Source: Clostridiales bacterium (lineage in GTDB: Bacteria > Bacillota > Clostridia > Lachnospirales > Lachnospiraceae). Taken from it: a stretch of DNA of 64,000 nt. This document shows, in pieces, positions 56,820-64,000 of the stretch. How positions within the stretch are numbered: position 1 is the first letter of the stretch; each line of letters begins with the position of its first letter. The notes beneath the pieces were generated by a model. The model was not told the DNA's origin and searched no databases. It was given only the letters and a program-made list of their open reading frames with translations. The stretch covers positions 1 to 64,000 of the forward strand of contig JAGZJZ010000024.1 of the NCBI GenBank assembly GCA_018365455.1. The letters are read 5' to 3'. The translations under genes and the position numbers were made by a program.

Positions 56820-58121
56820 CTACTCCCCACTGAGTACCTGATGCAAAATATCTGCCAGAGGCAGCATGGCATTGCGCTCTTCCTCTACCGTGCTTAACTG
56901 GGTGCCGGATTCCACAAGCAGGGTCTTGGGACGCAGATGCATGTTAAACCGGTACGCCATCAGATAATTATTTCGCGTAAAATCAGGATAATATTCCATT
57001 GCCTTTAACTTCATCTGAAATGCAAATGCCAGATTATCCGGAATATACGGATTGGGCAGATAGGTAATATCTCCATTCTGGGTTGTTCTGCTAAGTCCGT
57101 TGATAAACATAATCTGGGCGGTGGGCTTTCCATCGATCTCGGTTACCATTTTCTTACCGTCCACTCCATCTCTATGTAAATCAATGACCACTTCAATAGA
57201 GGGATTATCCGCTAATACCTGTGATACTTCCTCAAAAGCCAGATCATATGCCTTATTCCGGTCCAGTTCCCCATCAATCAAATCATAGACACCGGTATTA
57301 TGAATTACATTGTAACCATATTTATTCCGCAGGATATTGGACAGATACTCTCCGATACCCACGATTGTAGTACTCACATCCCCCGGTACACTGTCAACAA
57401 ACGCCTCCTGGGAATGGGTATGATAGATTAAAATCTGAGGCTTGGAATTGTCCTGTTCCAAAGTCATCTTCTCATTCATCAGGTTATTTACATCCAGATG
57501 CTCTCTGTCAATGGTAGTCGTCATATCGATTGCATAGAAGTTATTCAGGACGTAATCATAATCCAGCAGTTTATCCATGGGGAATTCCACAACCGGCGAC
57601 CGTTTGATCACGCCGGCATCTGCTGCAACACTGTCAGAGCTGTCCTGCGCGGCATCTCCTGTCTGGCCTTGCGTCTCCTCCTGTGCACTTGCCACTTCCG
57701 ATTCCGGTGCAGGAATCGTTTCGCCGGTATCCTGCGGCATCTCTTCTTTTGGCCTTGGCACCATATTGTCTTCCGCCGCTGCTTCCGCCGCCAGAATCAT
57801 TTCATATTCACTTTTACTTTCTATATTCTGTTCGTATCCTTCCTGCATGTTCACATATTCATACAAGGGAAAGCTTTCACTAAACAAATCAGACAACCAA
57901 TGCTCCCCATTGCTTGTCTGATTTGCTGAGTAAGAAAGCCCGGGCATAAAAGTGCCCACAGACATTTCCTCAATCCCTTTGTAGATACTGGAAACCACAG
58001 ATGATTTCTCAAACCATCCGTTTTCCGATGCAATCCCGATTCCTCTATATATAATGTAACCCCCCAAAACAAAAAACAGCAGCCACAATATGATTCGTAT
58101 CCATTTCTCTGTATGCTTCAT
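56820..58121 (-). CDS. spoIIP: Stage II sporulation protein P
   Basis: 433 aa cell-wall amidase/endopeptidase of the SpoIIDMP engulfment machine. One N-terminal membrane helix (about 7-27), an acidic Gln/Glu/Ala-rich linker (about 120-165), and a C-terminal SpoIIP domain with PQILIYHTHSQEAF (zinc His), DLHRDGVDGK and ESGTQLSTVEEE. Lies 43 bp after gpr with a sigma-E-like promoter in the gap, matching its mother-cell role. Confidence 0.95.
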   Translation of the reverse strand: MKHTEKWIRIILWLLFFVLGGYIIYRGIGIASENGWFEKSSVVSSIYKGIEEMSVGTFMPGLSYSANQTSNGEHWLSDLFSESFPLYEYVNMQEGYEQNIESKSEYEMILAAEAAAEDNMVPRPKEEMPQDTGETIPAPESEVASAQEETQGQTGDAAQDSSDSVAADAGVIKRSPVVEFPMDKLLDYDYVLNNFYAIDMTTTIDREHLDVNNLMNEKMTLEQDNSKPQILIYHTHSQEAFVDSVPGDVSTTIVGIGEYLSNILRNKYGYNVIHNTGVYDLIDGELDRNKAYDLAFEEVSQVLADNPSIEVVIDLHRDGVDGKKMVTEIDGKPTAQIMFINGLSRTTQNGDITYLPNPYIPDNLAFAFQMKLKAMEYYPDFTRNNYLMAYRFNMHLRPKTLLVESGTQLSTVEEERNAMLPLADILHQVLSGE

Positions 58122-58141
58122 ATTCTCACCCCATATTCTTT

Positions 58142-58170
58142 AATATATGAGATGAAACTTTCATTTATGC
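58142..58170 (-). promoter_or_regulatory. Candidate sigma-E promoter for spoIIP
   Basis: GCATAAA (58164-58170) and CATATATT (58142-58149) with a 14-base spacer on the minus strand fit the sigma-E pattern (KMATATT / CATANNNT). It overlaps the end of gpr. Confidence 0.5.
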
Positions 58171-59118
58171 CAACTGCAATGCAATATTTAATGCTTCTGA
58201 TATGGTATATCCGATTCGTTTTACTGTTTCGTCAATATCCTTGGGCGTTACAAACATCGTATTCAGATGAGGGGAAATCAGTTCACTGATCATCTGATGC
58301 TTCTCCATTTGGTTCATGGTTCCCAGTACGCCGCCCAAATCCTGCATCTGTGGAGTTGCATCCATGGTTGCGACCAGGTTTTCCATAGTGTCGTTGACAA
58401 TTGTTGCCGCATCTACAACGGTAGGGACGCCGATCGCAATTACCGGAATACCCAGAGAATCTTCGTTAATGCCGCTGCGGTGGTTTCCAACACCGGAACC
58501 CGGATTGATTCCCGTATTTGTTAACTGGATTGTCCTGCTGAGCCTTTTGGTGCTTCTGGCCGCCAGGGCGTCAACTACAATGGCAAGATCCGGTTTTGTT
58601 TCATCTACAACACCACGGATGATTTCCAATGTCTCCATTCCGGTCTGTGCCATAACGCCCGGAACAAGTCCGCTGACTTGGTTTGCTTTATCCATATCCA
58701 TGGACGCCTTTCCGTATTCTTTGATTACATGGCGGGTGATTTTTACATTGTTTACAACATTGGGACCGATCGCATCAGGGGTTACTTCCCGGTTGCCAAG
58801 TCCGACAATCAGGACCGATTTTTCCTCTTCCCCCATGAGCTCTTTTAAATGTTTGGCGAGTTCTTTACTAATCTCCCGGTGATAATCTTCATCCGGTACA
58901 GACATGTTGGGCGCTTCCAGAGTGATATAAGTTCCAACCGGCTTTCCCATGGACTTTGCGCCATTTTCCGTCTCAATCACCACTGTAGTGGTTTTGATCT
59001 CCAGTTTCTCGTCTTCCTCCTCCTCGATCCTGACACCTCTGATCTTAACGTCATCCTCTTCAAAACTTTCTTTTGCCTCTAACGCAAGGTCTGTTCGGAT
59101 ATTAAATTTACCCAGCAT
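58165..59118 (-). CDS. gpr: Germination protease GPR
   Basis: 317 aa endopeptidase that degrades small acid-soluble spore proteins at germination. Made as a zymogen: the N-terminal NIRTDLALEAKESF holds the autoprocessing region. Core motifs VLIVGLGNREVTPDAIGP and the NPGSGVGNHRSGINEDSLGIPVIAIGVPTVVDA stretch are typical. AGGAGGAAC precedes the ATG. Its likely substrate, a SASP, is encoded at 61260-61466. Confidence 0.97.
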   Translation of the reverse strand: MLGKFNIRTDLALEAKESFEEDDVKIRGVRIEEEEDEKLEIKTTTVVIETENGAKSMGKPVGTYITLEAPNMSVPDEDYHREISKELAKHLKELMGEEEKSVLIVGLGNREVTPDAIGPNVVNNVKITRHVIKEYGKASMDMDKANQVSGLVPGVMAQTGMETLEIIRGVVDETKPDLAIVVDALAARSTKRLSRTIQLTNTGINPGSGVGNHRSGINEDSLGIPVIAIGVPTVVDAATIVNDTMENLVATMDATPQMQDLGGVLGTMNQMEKHQMISELISPHLNTMFVTPKDIDETVKRIGYTISEALNIALQLA

Positions 59119-59212
59119 ATGTTCCTCCTTCTATGGGGTGCGCTGTTATAATAGAAAAAATCCATCGTCAGACACACCATCTCTTGTTTTTAGTTACTGT
59201 TCACACCCTTCG

Positions 59213-59389
59213 GATGCTCACAGTAACAGCATCTGCCCATTTAAAGTCGCCTTTGGCGAGGTGCTGTGCGCCAGTGGCGCACGTTTAGCACGGACCGAAG
59301 CGGAGCGTAGACCAGATGCCCGAATACCGCCACTTTATTGGCTCCGACACCGTGCAGCCAAGTGCACGGCACGGTCTGAGCAGTAACTG
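59213..59389 (+). repeat. Intergenic palindromic element, copy 1
   Basis: About 177 bp homologous to the inverse complement of 61040-61227. Contains the hairpin GTGCGCC-AGT-GGCGCAC and conserved blocks CAGTAACAGCATCTGCCC, GGCGAGG and ACGGTCTGAGCAGTAAC. Lies upstream of rpsT, no ORF with a ribosome site. Confidence 0.8.
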
Positions 59390-59426
59390 TTTTTACTATT
59401 TTTTACATAATTTTGCGAATTATGTA

Positions 59427-59455
59427 TTGACAAGAAAGATATCTTGGACTAGAAT
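59427..59455 (+). promoter_or_regulatory. Sigma-A promoter of rpsT
   Basis: TTGACA (59427-59432) and TAGAAT (59450-59455), 17-base spacer. Start of transcription expected near 59462, giving a leader of about 88 bases. Confidence 0.85.
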
Positions 59456-59467
59456 ATATGAGTATGT

Positions 59468-59502
59468 TTACATTAGAACGTCCGTGTCCGGCTTTAATGT
59501 AA
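59468..59502 (+). promoter_or_regulatory. Hairpin leader upstream of rpsT
   Basis: TTACATTA and TTAATGTAA pair around a GTCCG-rich loop in the 5' leader. Ribosomal protein S20 is autoregulated in several bacteria; this could be the site (inference). Confidence 0.45.
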
Positions 59503-59549
59503 CAATAAAATTAATCATTTCAAATTAAAATATTTTGGAGGTGTACGGA

Positions 59550-59813
59550 TTGGCTAACATTAAATCTGCAAAAAAAAGAATTTTAGTAAACAGAACAAAG
59601 GCTGAACGCAATAAAGCGATCAAATCTGGCGTTAAAACAGCGATTAAAAAAGTAGATGCTGCTGTTGTTGCACAGGATAAAGAAGCTGCAAAAGCTGCTT
59701 TATTATCAGCTACTGCTATTATTGATAAAGCTACTTCAAAAGGCGTTTATCATAAGAATACTTCTGCTAGAAAAGTTTCTCGTTTAGCAAAAGCAGTAAA
59801 CAGTATCGCATAA
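59550..59813 (+). CDS. rpsT: 30S ribosomal protein S20
   Basis: 87 aa basic protein from TTG 59550, which follows GGAGGTG at six bases and gives the conserved start ANIKSAKKRILV. The ATG at 59535 would read through the ribosome site and is rejected. Binds 16S rRNA 5' domain. Divergent from gpr, as in many Firmicutes. A rare TTG start may help limit its translation. Confidence 0.97.
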   Translation: MANIKSAKKRILVNRTKAERNKAIKSGVKTAIKKVDAAVVAQDKEAAKAALLSATAIIDKATSKGVYHKNTSARKVSRLAKAVNSIA

Positions 59814-59828
59814 TTTTATACATGTAAG

Positions 59829-59867
59829 AAGAACCTTCGGCACCGTCAACCGAAGGTTCTTTTTTTA
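59829..59867 (+). terminator. Terminator after rpsT
   Basis: AAGAACCTTCGG and CCGAAGGTTCTT form a stem followed by a run of T; also suitable for holA from the other side only weakly. Confidence 0.92.
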
Positions 59868-59962
59868 TTCTTATTCACTACACAACCAAGTATTACCACA
59901 CCTGCCAAAATTTATACACTGGAACATATCTCTAAATTGCTTTTCTGCAAATACTGGTGCCG

Positions 59963-60940
59963 CTAATGGCTATACTTCACAATTAATAATTCCACACTCA
60001 TAACATCGTTCATCTGCCCTGTTTTAACCGCCTCTTCCGCCTCCACACAGTCATTTACCGCCTCTTTCAACCGCTCCAAGGTAAAAGCTTCTGCCTGACG
60101 CACATAATTCCTTGCAATAAAACTCTGGAGTCCGATCTTAGGCGCCAGTGCCTGGGTGTCAAATCCCTGATAACGCAATTCTTTTACCTGCATTAACAAA
60201 TTAAACTGTCTCGTGATCAGAAATAAAATTCTCATTGGAGGTTCTTTCAATGCCAAAAGGTCATAATACAAGTCCAGTGCTTTTTTCTGCCTCTTTTCCG
60301 CAATGGCATTAATCATATCAAAGATCTTATTTACCGTGCGTGTCGTGCAGACAGCCTCAACATCTTCCACTGTGATCACATCATGCCCCATGGTATAGCA
60401 AACCAACTTTTCCAGCTCTTTTTGAATATTCTCCATATCGGTACCTGTTTTTTCCATAAACAAATGCATGGTTGATTCGGTAATGTTTCGATGCTCTTTT
60501 TTCAGCGTTCCCAGAATCCATCTGGTCAGTGTCTTCTCATCCTGTCTGCCAAGTTCAACTACTCTTCCAGCACTTTTTACAGCCTTATAGACCTTTCCCC
60601 TTTTATCAACCTCATCCTCCACAAATACCATACAGGTGGATTCCGGTATCTGGGGAATATATTCTGCCATCTGGACATTGGCATTTTTAAAGAAACCGCT
60701 GTTTTCAATTAACAAAAAACGTTTGTCCGCAAAAAAAGGCATGGTCTCAGCCTGATCAATCACCGCCCTCACATCTATGCTCTTTCCCTCATATGAAGAA
60801 AAATTCATTGTGTCCCCTTCCGGAATCAGGGCATCTTTCAGCTTATTTTTATAGAGATGCTTTAAGTATGACTCTTCTCCATATAGCAGATAGACCTTCT
60901 TAAACTCTCCTTTATTTAAATCTTCCAGTAAACTTTTCAT
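59963..60940 (-). CDS. holA: DNA polymerase III subunit delta
   Basis: 325 aa clamp-loader subunit that opens the sliding clamp. N-terminal LLYGEESYLKHLYKN, central AAA-like region without a functional Walker motif, and the C-terminal collar helices with MRILFLITRQFNLLMQVKEL. Normal family length. Standard neighbour of rpsT in this group. Confidence 0.96.
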   Translation of the reverse strand: MKSLLEDLNKGEFKKVYLLYGEESYLKHLYKNKLKDALIPEGDTMNFSSYEGKSIDVRAVIDQAETMPFFADKRFLLIENSGFFKNANVQMAEYIPQIPESTCMVFVEDEVDKRGKVYKAVKSAGRVVELGRQDEKTLTRWILGTLKKEHRNITESTMHLFMEKTGTDMENIQKELEKLVCYTMGHDVITVEDVEAVCTTRTVNKIFDMINAIAEKRQKKALDLYYDLLALKEPPMRILFLITRQFNLLMQVKELRYQGFDTQALAPKIGLQSFIARNYVRQAEAFTLERLKEAVNDCVEAEEAVKTGQMNDVMSVELLIVKYSH

Positions 60941-61039
60941 AAATATGTATCCATCCTAACTTTCATCATTTTCTTATTATAAAAGAAAAGCAGATGGAAT
61001 TCAACCATTCTTTCTGTTATAACACTGGAAAGCTGGGAT

Positions 61040-61227
61040 GTTACTGTTCAGACCGTACCATACACACTAGTGCCGCCCGGCTGCAAGCCGTCAAAACCAA
61101 TTAAGTCATAACATTGCGTCATCTGGTTTACATGTTGCTTTCGGGCGGTGCAAAACGTGCGCCATTGGCGCACAGCACCCTCGCCGAAGACGATTTTGCA
61201 TGGGAAGATGCCGTTACTGTGAACACT
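61040..61227 (-). repeat. Intergenic palindromic element, copy 2 (inverted)
   Basis: Inverted relative of the element at 59213-59389. Shares GTTACTG ends, the hairpin GTGCGCC-ATT-GGCGCAC with a changed loop but kept stem, and CAGTAACGGCATCTTCCC. Part contains CTAGTGCCGCCCGGC, which resembles the repeat at 32073. It carries a 60-codon reading frame without ribosome site, so not called as a gene. Confidence 0.8.
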
Positions 61228-61259
61228 CAATGCTTATGAACAGCGACCTGAGGATATCT

Positions 61260-61466
61260 CTACCCTTGTAATGCTTCCTTTTTCAGCTCCCTTTTCCGCT
61301 TCGTCATTAATCCTCCGATGCGTCCGGTTTCTTTCGCTGACAAGGTTTTCCATCCAGATTCTAATACTTTATCTAATAATCCAAGTTCCTCAGCAATTTC
61401 GTATTTTAATTCTTCCTCTGGCGTTAAGTTATCTAACTCAATTGGTTTTTCTTTTTTCTTTGACAT
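61260..61466 (-). CDS. Alpha/beta-type small acid-soluble spore protein
   Basis: 68 aa, DNA-binding spore protein. Conserved first helix LKYEIAEELGLLDKV and second helix GWKTLSAKETGRIGGLMTKR typical of SASPs. YEIAEE matches the GPR cleavage pattern, and gpr is encoded nearby. The N-terminus is Lys-rich. A sigma-G-like promoter (GAATA at 61523-61527, CATACTC at 61499-61505, 17-base spacer) lies upstream. AGGGG is 13 bases from the ATG, longer than usual. Confidence 0.85.
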   Translation of the reverse strand: MSKKKEKPIELDNLTPEEELKYEIAEELGLLDKVLESGWKTLSAKETGRIGGLMTKRKRELKKEALQG

Positions 61467-61473
61467 AAATTAA

Positions 61474-61507
61474 GCCATACCCCTTTCTGTTTTATCAGGA
61501 GTATGGC
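61474..61507. promoter_or_regulatory. Inverted repeat spanning sigma-G -10 and SD of the SASP gene
   Basis: GCCATACCCC and GGAGTATGGC pair with one mismatch. One arm overlaps the -10 CATACTC and the other the ribosome site. It could be a weak hairpin or a chance overlap. Confidence 0.4.
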
Positions 61508-61556
61508 CTGTTTCACTGGTTTTATTCAAATATTATTGTAATCTTTTTACAATTTT

Positions 61557-61742
61557 TTAATATTCATCCGGCATAATGATTGCTGCAACAATGTAGATGA
61601 TAATTCCTGTAGTGGTACATCCAAGCAGCACCATCAGCAGACGGATAATGGTAGGATCCACCTTAAAATATTCTCCAATTCCTCCGCATACACCACATAT
61701 CCAACGATTACCTTTTGATTTATATAATTTTCTGGGTTCCAT
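61557..61742 (-). CDS. PspC-domain membrane peptide
   Basis: 61 aa. Basic N-terminus (KLYKSKGNRWICGVCGGIGEYFKVD) with the PspC GGxxxY pattern, then a hydrophobic helix and acidic end. PspC-like proteins take part in envelope stress responses. AAGGAGGAA precedes the ATG. Last gene of the PadR-HAAS-DUF4097 run, 54 bp after DUF4097. Confidence 0.9.
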   Translation of the reverse strand: MEPRKLYKSKGNRWICGVCGGIGEYFKVDPTIIRLLMVLLGCTTTGIIIYIVAAIIMPDEY

Positions 61743-61796
61743 ACTGATTTCCTCCTTATTTACTATTATTATGCGTTAACTTGTTCTTTCATTATA

Positions 61797-62573
61797 CTAA
61801 AAATTCACTTCAATACTTCCAACGCCGCATTCTACTTTCATTTCTTTATCTGCGCCATTATCAATTTTTTTATCTTTGTCCAGCGCAGAATAGTTTTCAC
61901 CGTCAATATCCACGTTACCGATACCACAATCGATATCATAGTCAAAATCTTCTGCTTTTCCGGTCAGGTTCATCTCGATTCGCCCAACGCCGCAATTTAA
62001 GTCAGCATTACCTGTAATAGTTCCTTCTAAAGCCATACTGCCCACGCCACAATCAATGGAAACTTTTTTGCCCTCAAAGCCGGATACGTCCAAACGTCCA
62101 ACACCTACTTCAAAATCCGCCTCCTTGAATACCGTCTTTTTCGGAATACGAAGTGTTACTTCTGCCGTTTCAAAATTATTCCCTATGTTAAAGGAATGAT
62201 TGCTTTCTTCCTTTATTACCAGCGTGCTTCCTTCTTTTTTACACTTAAATCCTTCCGGCACGTTTCTGGCTTCTAACTGGAACTCATCTCCATCGTATTC
62301 TTCCACTATCATATCCACAACACCGATGTCGATTTTGAGTTTATCAATATCCTTAAATACTTCATCCATATCTTTTACTTTCTGGCTCCCTTTTGTTCCC
62401 CAGGAAAAGTTATGATTTGACGAATCCCATCCCCAGCCATATTTGGAAGCAAAAGACACATTATCCAGATCACTGAAACTTACACCCAGGCTCACTGCCA
62501 CTATGCAGAATGCCAGGCCCAGCGCTGCTAATACGCCGCTGATAATTAAGCAGACCTTTGTAAATGTTTTCAT
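61797..62573 (-). CDS. DUF4097 beta-repeat protein
   Basis: 258 aa. N-terminal membrane helix (about 7-30), then a repeating beta domain with GVGRLDVSGF, GVGSMALEG, GVGRIEMNL and GIGNVDIDG units, typical of DUF4097 (LiaX/YvlB-like) right-handed beta folds. Acts outside the membrane, often in antimicrobial or envelope sensing. Starts two bases after the HAAS stop, so translation is probably coupled. Confidence 0.9.
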   Translation of the reverse strand: MKTFTKVCLIISGVLAALGLAFCIVAVSLGVSFSDLDNVSFASKYGWGWDSSNHNFSWGTKGSQKVKDMDEVFKDIDKLKIDIGVVDMIVEEYDGDEFQLEARNVPEGFKCKKEGSTLVIKEESNHSFNIGNNFETAEVTLRIPKKTVFKEADFEVGVGRLDVSGFEGKKVSIDCGVGSMALEGTITGNADLNCGVGRIEMNLTGKAEDFDYDIDCGIGNVDIDGENYSALDKDKKIDNGADKEMKVECGVGSIEVNF

Positions 62574-62575
62574 AG

Positions 62576-63463
62576 TTAACCTCTCCTTCTTCTAAATAAT
62601 CTGCCGCAAAAGCTTGTGATTCCACGAAGCATCCAGGGTACAACTTTTCCCACTACCCAGAACGCTAACAGCAGTAAAAGCAATCCAACCGCCAGTGCAA
62701 ATAAGCCAAAGCCGCAAAGCAGAAATCCTACCGGGGGTGCCACAAACATTTTTGCAATACCAACACCCACTAACACCACACCGGCTACAAAGCTTGCAAA
62801 GGTACCTGCTATTACTGCAACACCTACACCTAAAAGTACTCCTAAAATTCCCATTAACAATCCAAATACCGCTCCGAGGATGGGGATTCCTACCGGCACT
62901 GCAAAGATGCAAAGCAATACGATTAATATAATTTTCCCTGTGCCAAATCCTTTTTGCTCTCTTCTGCGTTCATCCTCATATCCGTATCCCTGTGCGTTTC
63001 CACCATAGGATTGACGGTCATATCCCTGTCCGTTATATCCGGCACCATTCTGATAACTGCTGCTGTTTTGATAATTACTGCTATTTTGATAATCACCGCT
63101 CTTCTGATAACTGCTGCTCTCATAGCCGCCGTTCTTCTGATATCCGCTCTCTTTGGACTGTGTATCCTGCTCTTCTTTCTGGTAACCGCCTCTTGGTTCC
63201 GGTACCTTATTATTTTCCCGGAAACGATCATCCTGATATCCGCTTTCGGTGTACTCACCTGCTTCATCATCCGAACCATTCAACCCGTCCTTTATCATTG
63301 CTGCTACCTTTTCGGGACTACCCAGAGTAGCAATCACATTTGCTTCTTCCGACTCTCCTGCATCCTCAAAATAATCCTGGTAATACGCAAGAGCCTCTTC
63401 TCTCTCGCTGTCAGGTACATCCTGCAGCAAGTATTCTAATTGCTTTATATACTCTTCGCGATT
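62576..63463 (-). CDS. DUF1700 (HAAS) membrane protein with Asn/Ser/Tyr-rich linker
   Basis: 295 aa from ATG 63463 (GGGAGGG site). N-terminal HAAS domain (MNREEYIKQLEYLLQDVPDS, YYQDYFEDAGE), a low-complexity linker (about 85-185) built of SSNYQN and SSYQNG-like units, then three or four membrane helices. HAAS proteins partner with PadR regulators, whose gene ends five bases upstream. Linker repeats are unusually long for the family. Confidence 0.88.
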   Translation of the reverse strand, partial: NREEYIKQLEYLLQDVPDSEREEALAYYQDYFEDAGESEEANVIATLGSPEKVAAMIKDGLNGSDDEAGEYTESGYQDDRFRENNKVPEPRGGYQKEEQDTQSKESGYQKNGGYESSSYQKSGDYQNSSNYQNSSSYQNGAGYNGQGYDRQSYGGNAQGYGYEDERRREQKGFGTGKIILIVLLCIFAVPVGIPILGAVFGLLMGILGVLLGVGVAVIAGTFASFVAGVVLVGVGIAKMFVAPPVGFLLCGFGLFALAVGLLLLLLAFWVVGKVVPWMLRGITSFCGRLFRRRRG

Positions 63464-63468
63464 CATTC

Positions 63469-63786
63469 CTATGCCCTCCCTGTAAATATCTTCGTAATAT
63501 TTGAAGAATATTGCTTCCATTCTGTCTTATACAGATTCAGTTGTACGGTACCTTTTTCTGTAATTTTATAATACCGTCTGTTTCTTCCTCCGCATTCCAT
63601 ATCATATACTTCCAGACAATCATCTTTTTGCAGTCGTCTAAGTACCGGGTATAAAGTAGATTCTGAAACATCCAGCGCACTTCGTACATCCTGGGTTATT
63701 CGGTATCCATATGTCCCATCCGGTTCCTTTGATACAACAGCAAGTACGATTGCATCCAGCAGGGCCGCGCCTGTGTTAAATACCAT
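63469..63786 (-). CDS. PadR-family transcriptional regulator
   Basis: 105 aa winged-helix regulator. LDAIVLAVVSKEPDGTYGYRITQDV and SESTLYPVLRRLQKDDCLEVYD are the PadR HTH; a C-terminal dimer helix follows. First gene of the operon; a perfect palindrome lies between its promoter and start, suggesting autorepression relieved by envelope or antimicrobial signals (family knowledge). Confidence 0.93.
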   Translation of the reverse strand: MVFNTGAALLDAIVLAVVSKEPDGTYGYRITQDVRSALDVSESTLYPVLRRLQKDDCLEVYDMECGGRNRRYYKITEKGTVQLNLYKTEWKQYSSNITKIFTGRA

Positions 63787-63851
63787 GCCATCAACTCCTT
63801 CGTTGTTATTTGATAAACAATACTATTTAAGTTCTTATATTATTTTTATCT

Positions 63852-63876
63852 CAATACTATATGTTGTATAGTATTG
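63852..63876 (-). promoter_or_regulatory. Palindromic operator for PadR
   Basis: Ten-base arms CAATACTATA and TATAGTATTG, five-base spacer, 12 bases after the -10. PadR sites are usually such AT-rich inverted repeats. Confidence 0.8.
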
Positions 63877-63888
63877 CTTTGTGACTAT

Positions 63889-63918
63889 ATTATATGATAT
63901 ATAATATTGGTTTGTCAA
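63889..63918 (-). promoter_or_regulatory. Sigma-A promoter of the padR operon
   Basis: TTGACA (63913-63918) and TATAAT (63889-63894) with an 18-base spacer on the minus strand, just upstream of the palindrome. Confidence 0.8.
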
Positions 63919-63937
63919 TAACTATTTACAAAAAAAT

Positions 63938-63985
63938 AAAAAAATCCCCAAATGCCCAAAATACGGTACATTTGTGGATTTTTTC
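63938..63985. terminator. Terminator-like hairpin at the right edge
   Basis: AAAAAATCC with CCAAATG pairs with CATTTG then GGATTTTTT with one mismatch; A-run and T-run on both sides. Likely ends a gene outside the window. Confidence 0.7.
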
Positions 63986-64000
63986 TATTATTTACTCGTA

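Noticed and set aside
56547..56872. Reading frames in the 56.5 kb tandem repeat
   Set aside because: No start with ribosome site; they span palindromes and terminators.
59535..59549. ATG start for rpsT
   Set aside because: It would include the ribosome site GGAGGTG in the coding region; TTG 59550 gives the conserved S20 start.
61048..61230. 60-codon minus-strand frame in palindromic element copy 2
   Set aside because: No ribosome site; codons follow the hairpin repeat, and copy 1 does not keep the frame. Treated as non-coding repeat.
63041..63140. CRISPR-like repeats in the HAAS gene
   Set aside because: The short repeats lie in frame in a coding linker and encode Ser/Asn/Tyr-rich units; spacing and sequence do not fit CRISPR.

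Overview
The window comes from a spore-forming anaerobic Firmicute, most likely a Lachnospiraceae (Clostridium cluster XIVa) gut or plant-biomass bacterium. Evidence: sporulation genes (gpr, spoIIP, a small acid-soluble spore protein), moderate GC, Shine-Dalgarno-led genes, HrcA/CIRCE heat-shock control, YesM/YesN-type two-component systems, and large secreted proteins with bacterial Ig, FIVAR and InlB-like repeats. I see no rRNA, tRNA, CRISPR array, insertion sequence or prophage. The family assignment is inference.

Region 1 (1-18.5 kb) is a glycan-use locus. On the minus strand it reads: sugar ABC binding lipoprotein (broken by a one-base frameshift), two permeases, an intracellular GH29 alpha-L-fucosidase, a secreted 1824-aa GH127 (DUF1680) beta-L-arabinofuranosidase, a secreted GH127-like paralogue that has lost every catalytic residue, and a YesM-type sensor kinase cut by the window edge. 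The kinase start overlaps the paralogue stop (ATGA). A second kinase/regulator pair diverges from the ABC genes. The set suggests sensing, trimming and import of arabinose- and fucose-decorated plant glycans.

Region 2 (18.5-38.5 kb) is a myo-inositol catabolic island. It opens with a small RNA resembling a type I antitoxin, next to what looks like a decayed toxin ORF. Then come an iron alcohol dehydrogenase, iolB, iolG, iolE, iolD, iolC, a LacI regulator, a YesN/YesM pair, a second iolG, a sodium/solute symporter, an orphan sugar-binding lipoprotein, iolJ, an OFA-type MFS carrier and a divergent DeoR regulator. All steps from inositol to DHAP plus malonate semialdehyde are present except iolA; the alcohol dehydrogenase may take that last step. 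GCACGC/GCGTGC motifs overlap two predicted iol promoters and the LacI promoter region.

Region 3 (38.5-61 kb) is the conserved clostridial block dnaJ-dnaK-grpE-hrcA, hemW, lepA, spoIIP, gpr, rpsT, holA, interspersed with cell-surface genes: a Thr-rich anchored protein, an SGNH hydrolase, a CHAP hydrolase, a large CotH-kinase protein, and an SPFH protein with a small Arc-like partner. Several intergenic regions here hold palindromic repeat elements, including an inverted pair of about 180-195 bp flanking rpsT-holA and a tandem pair between spoIIP and lepA.

Region 4 (61-64 kb) holds a SASP gene and an envelope-stress style operon: PadR regulator, DUF1700 (HAAS) protein, DUF4097 adhesin-like protein and a PspC-domain peptide, behind a sigma-A promoter with a perfect palindromic operator.
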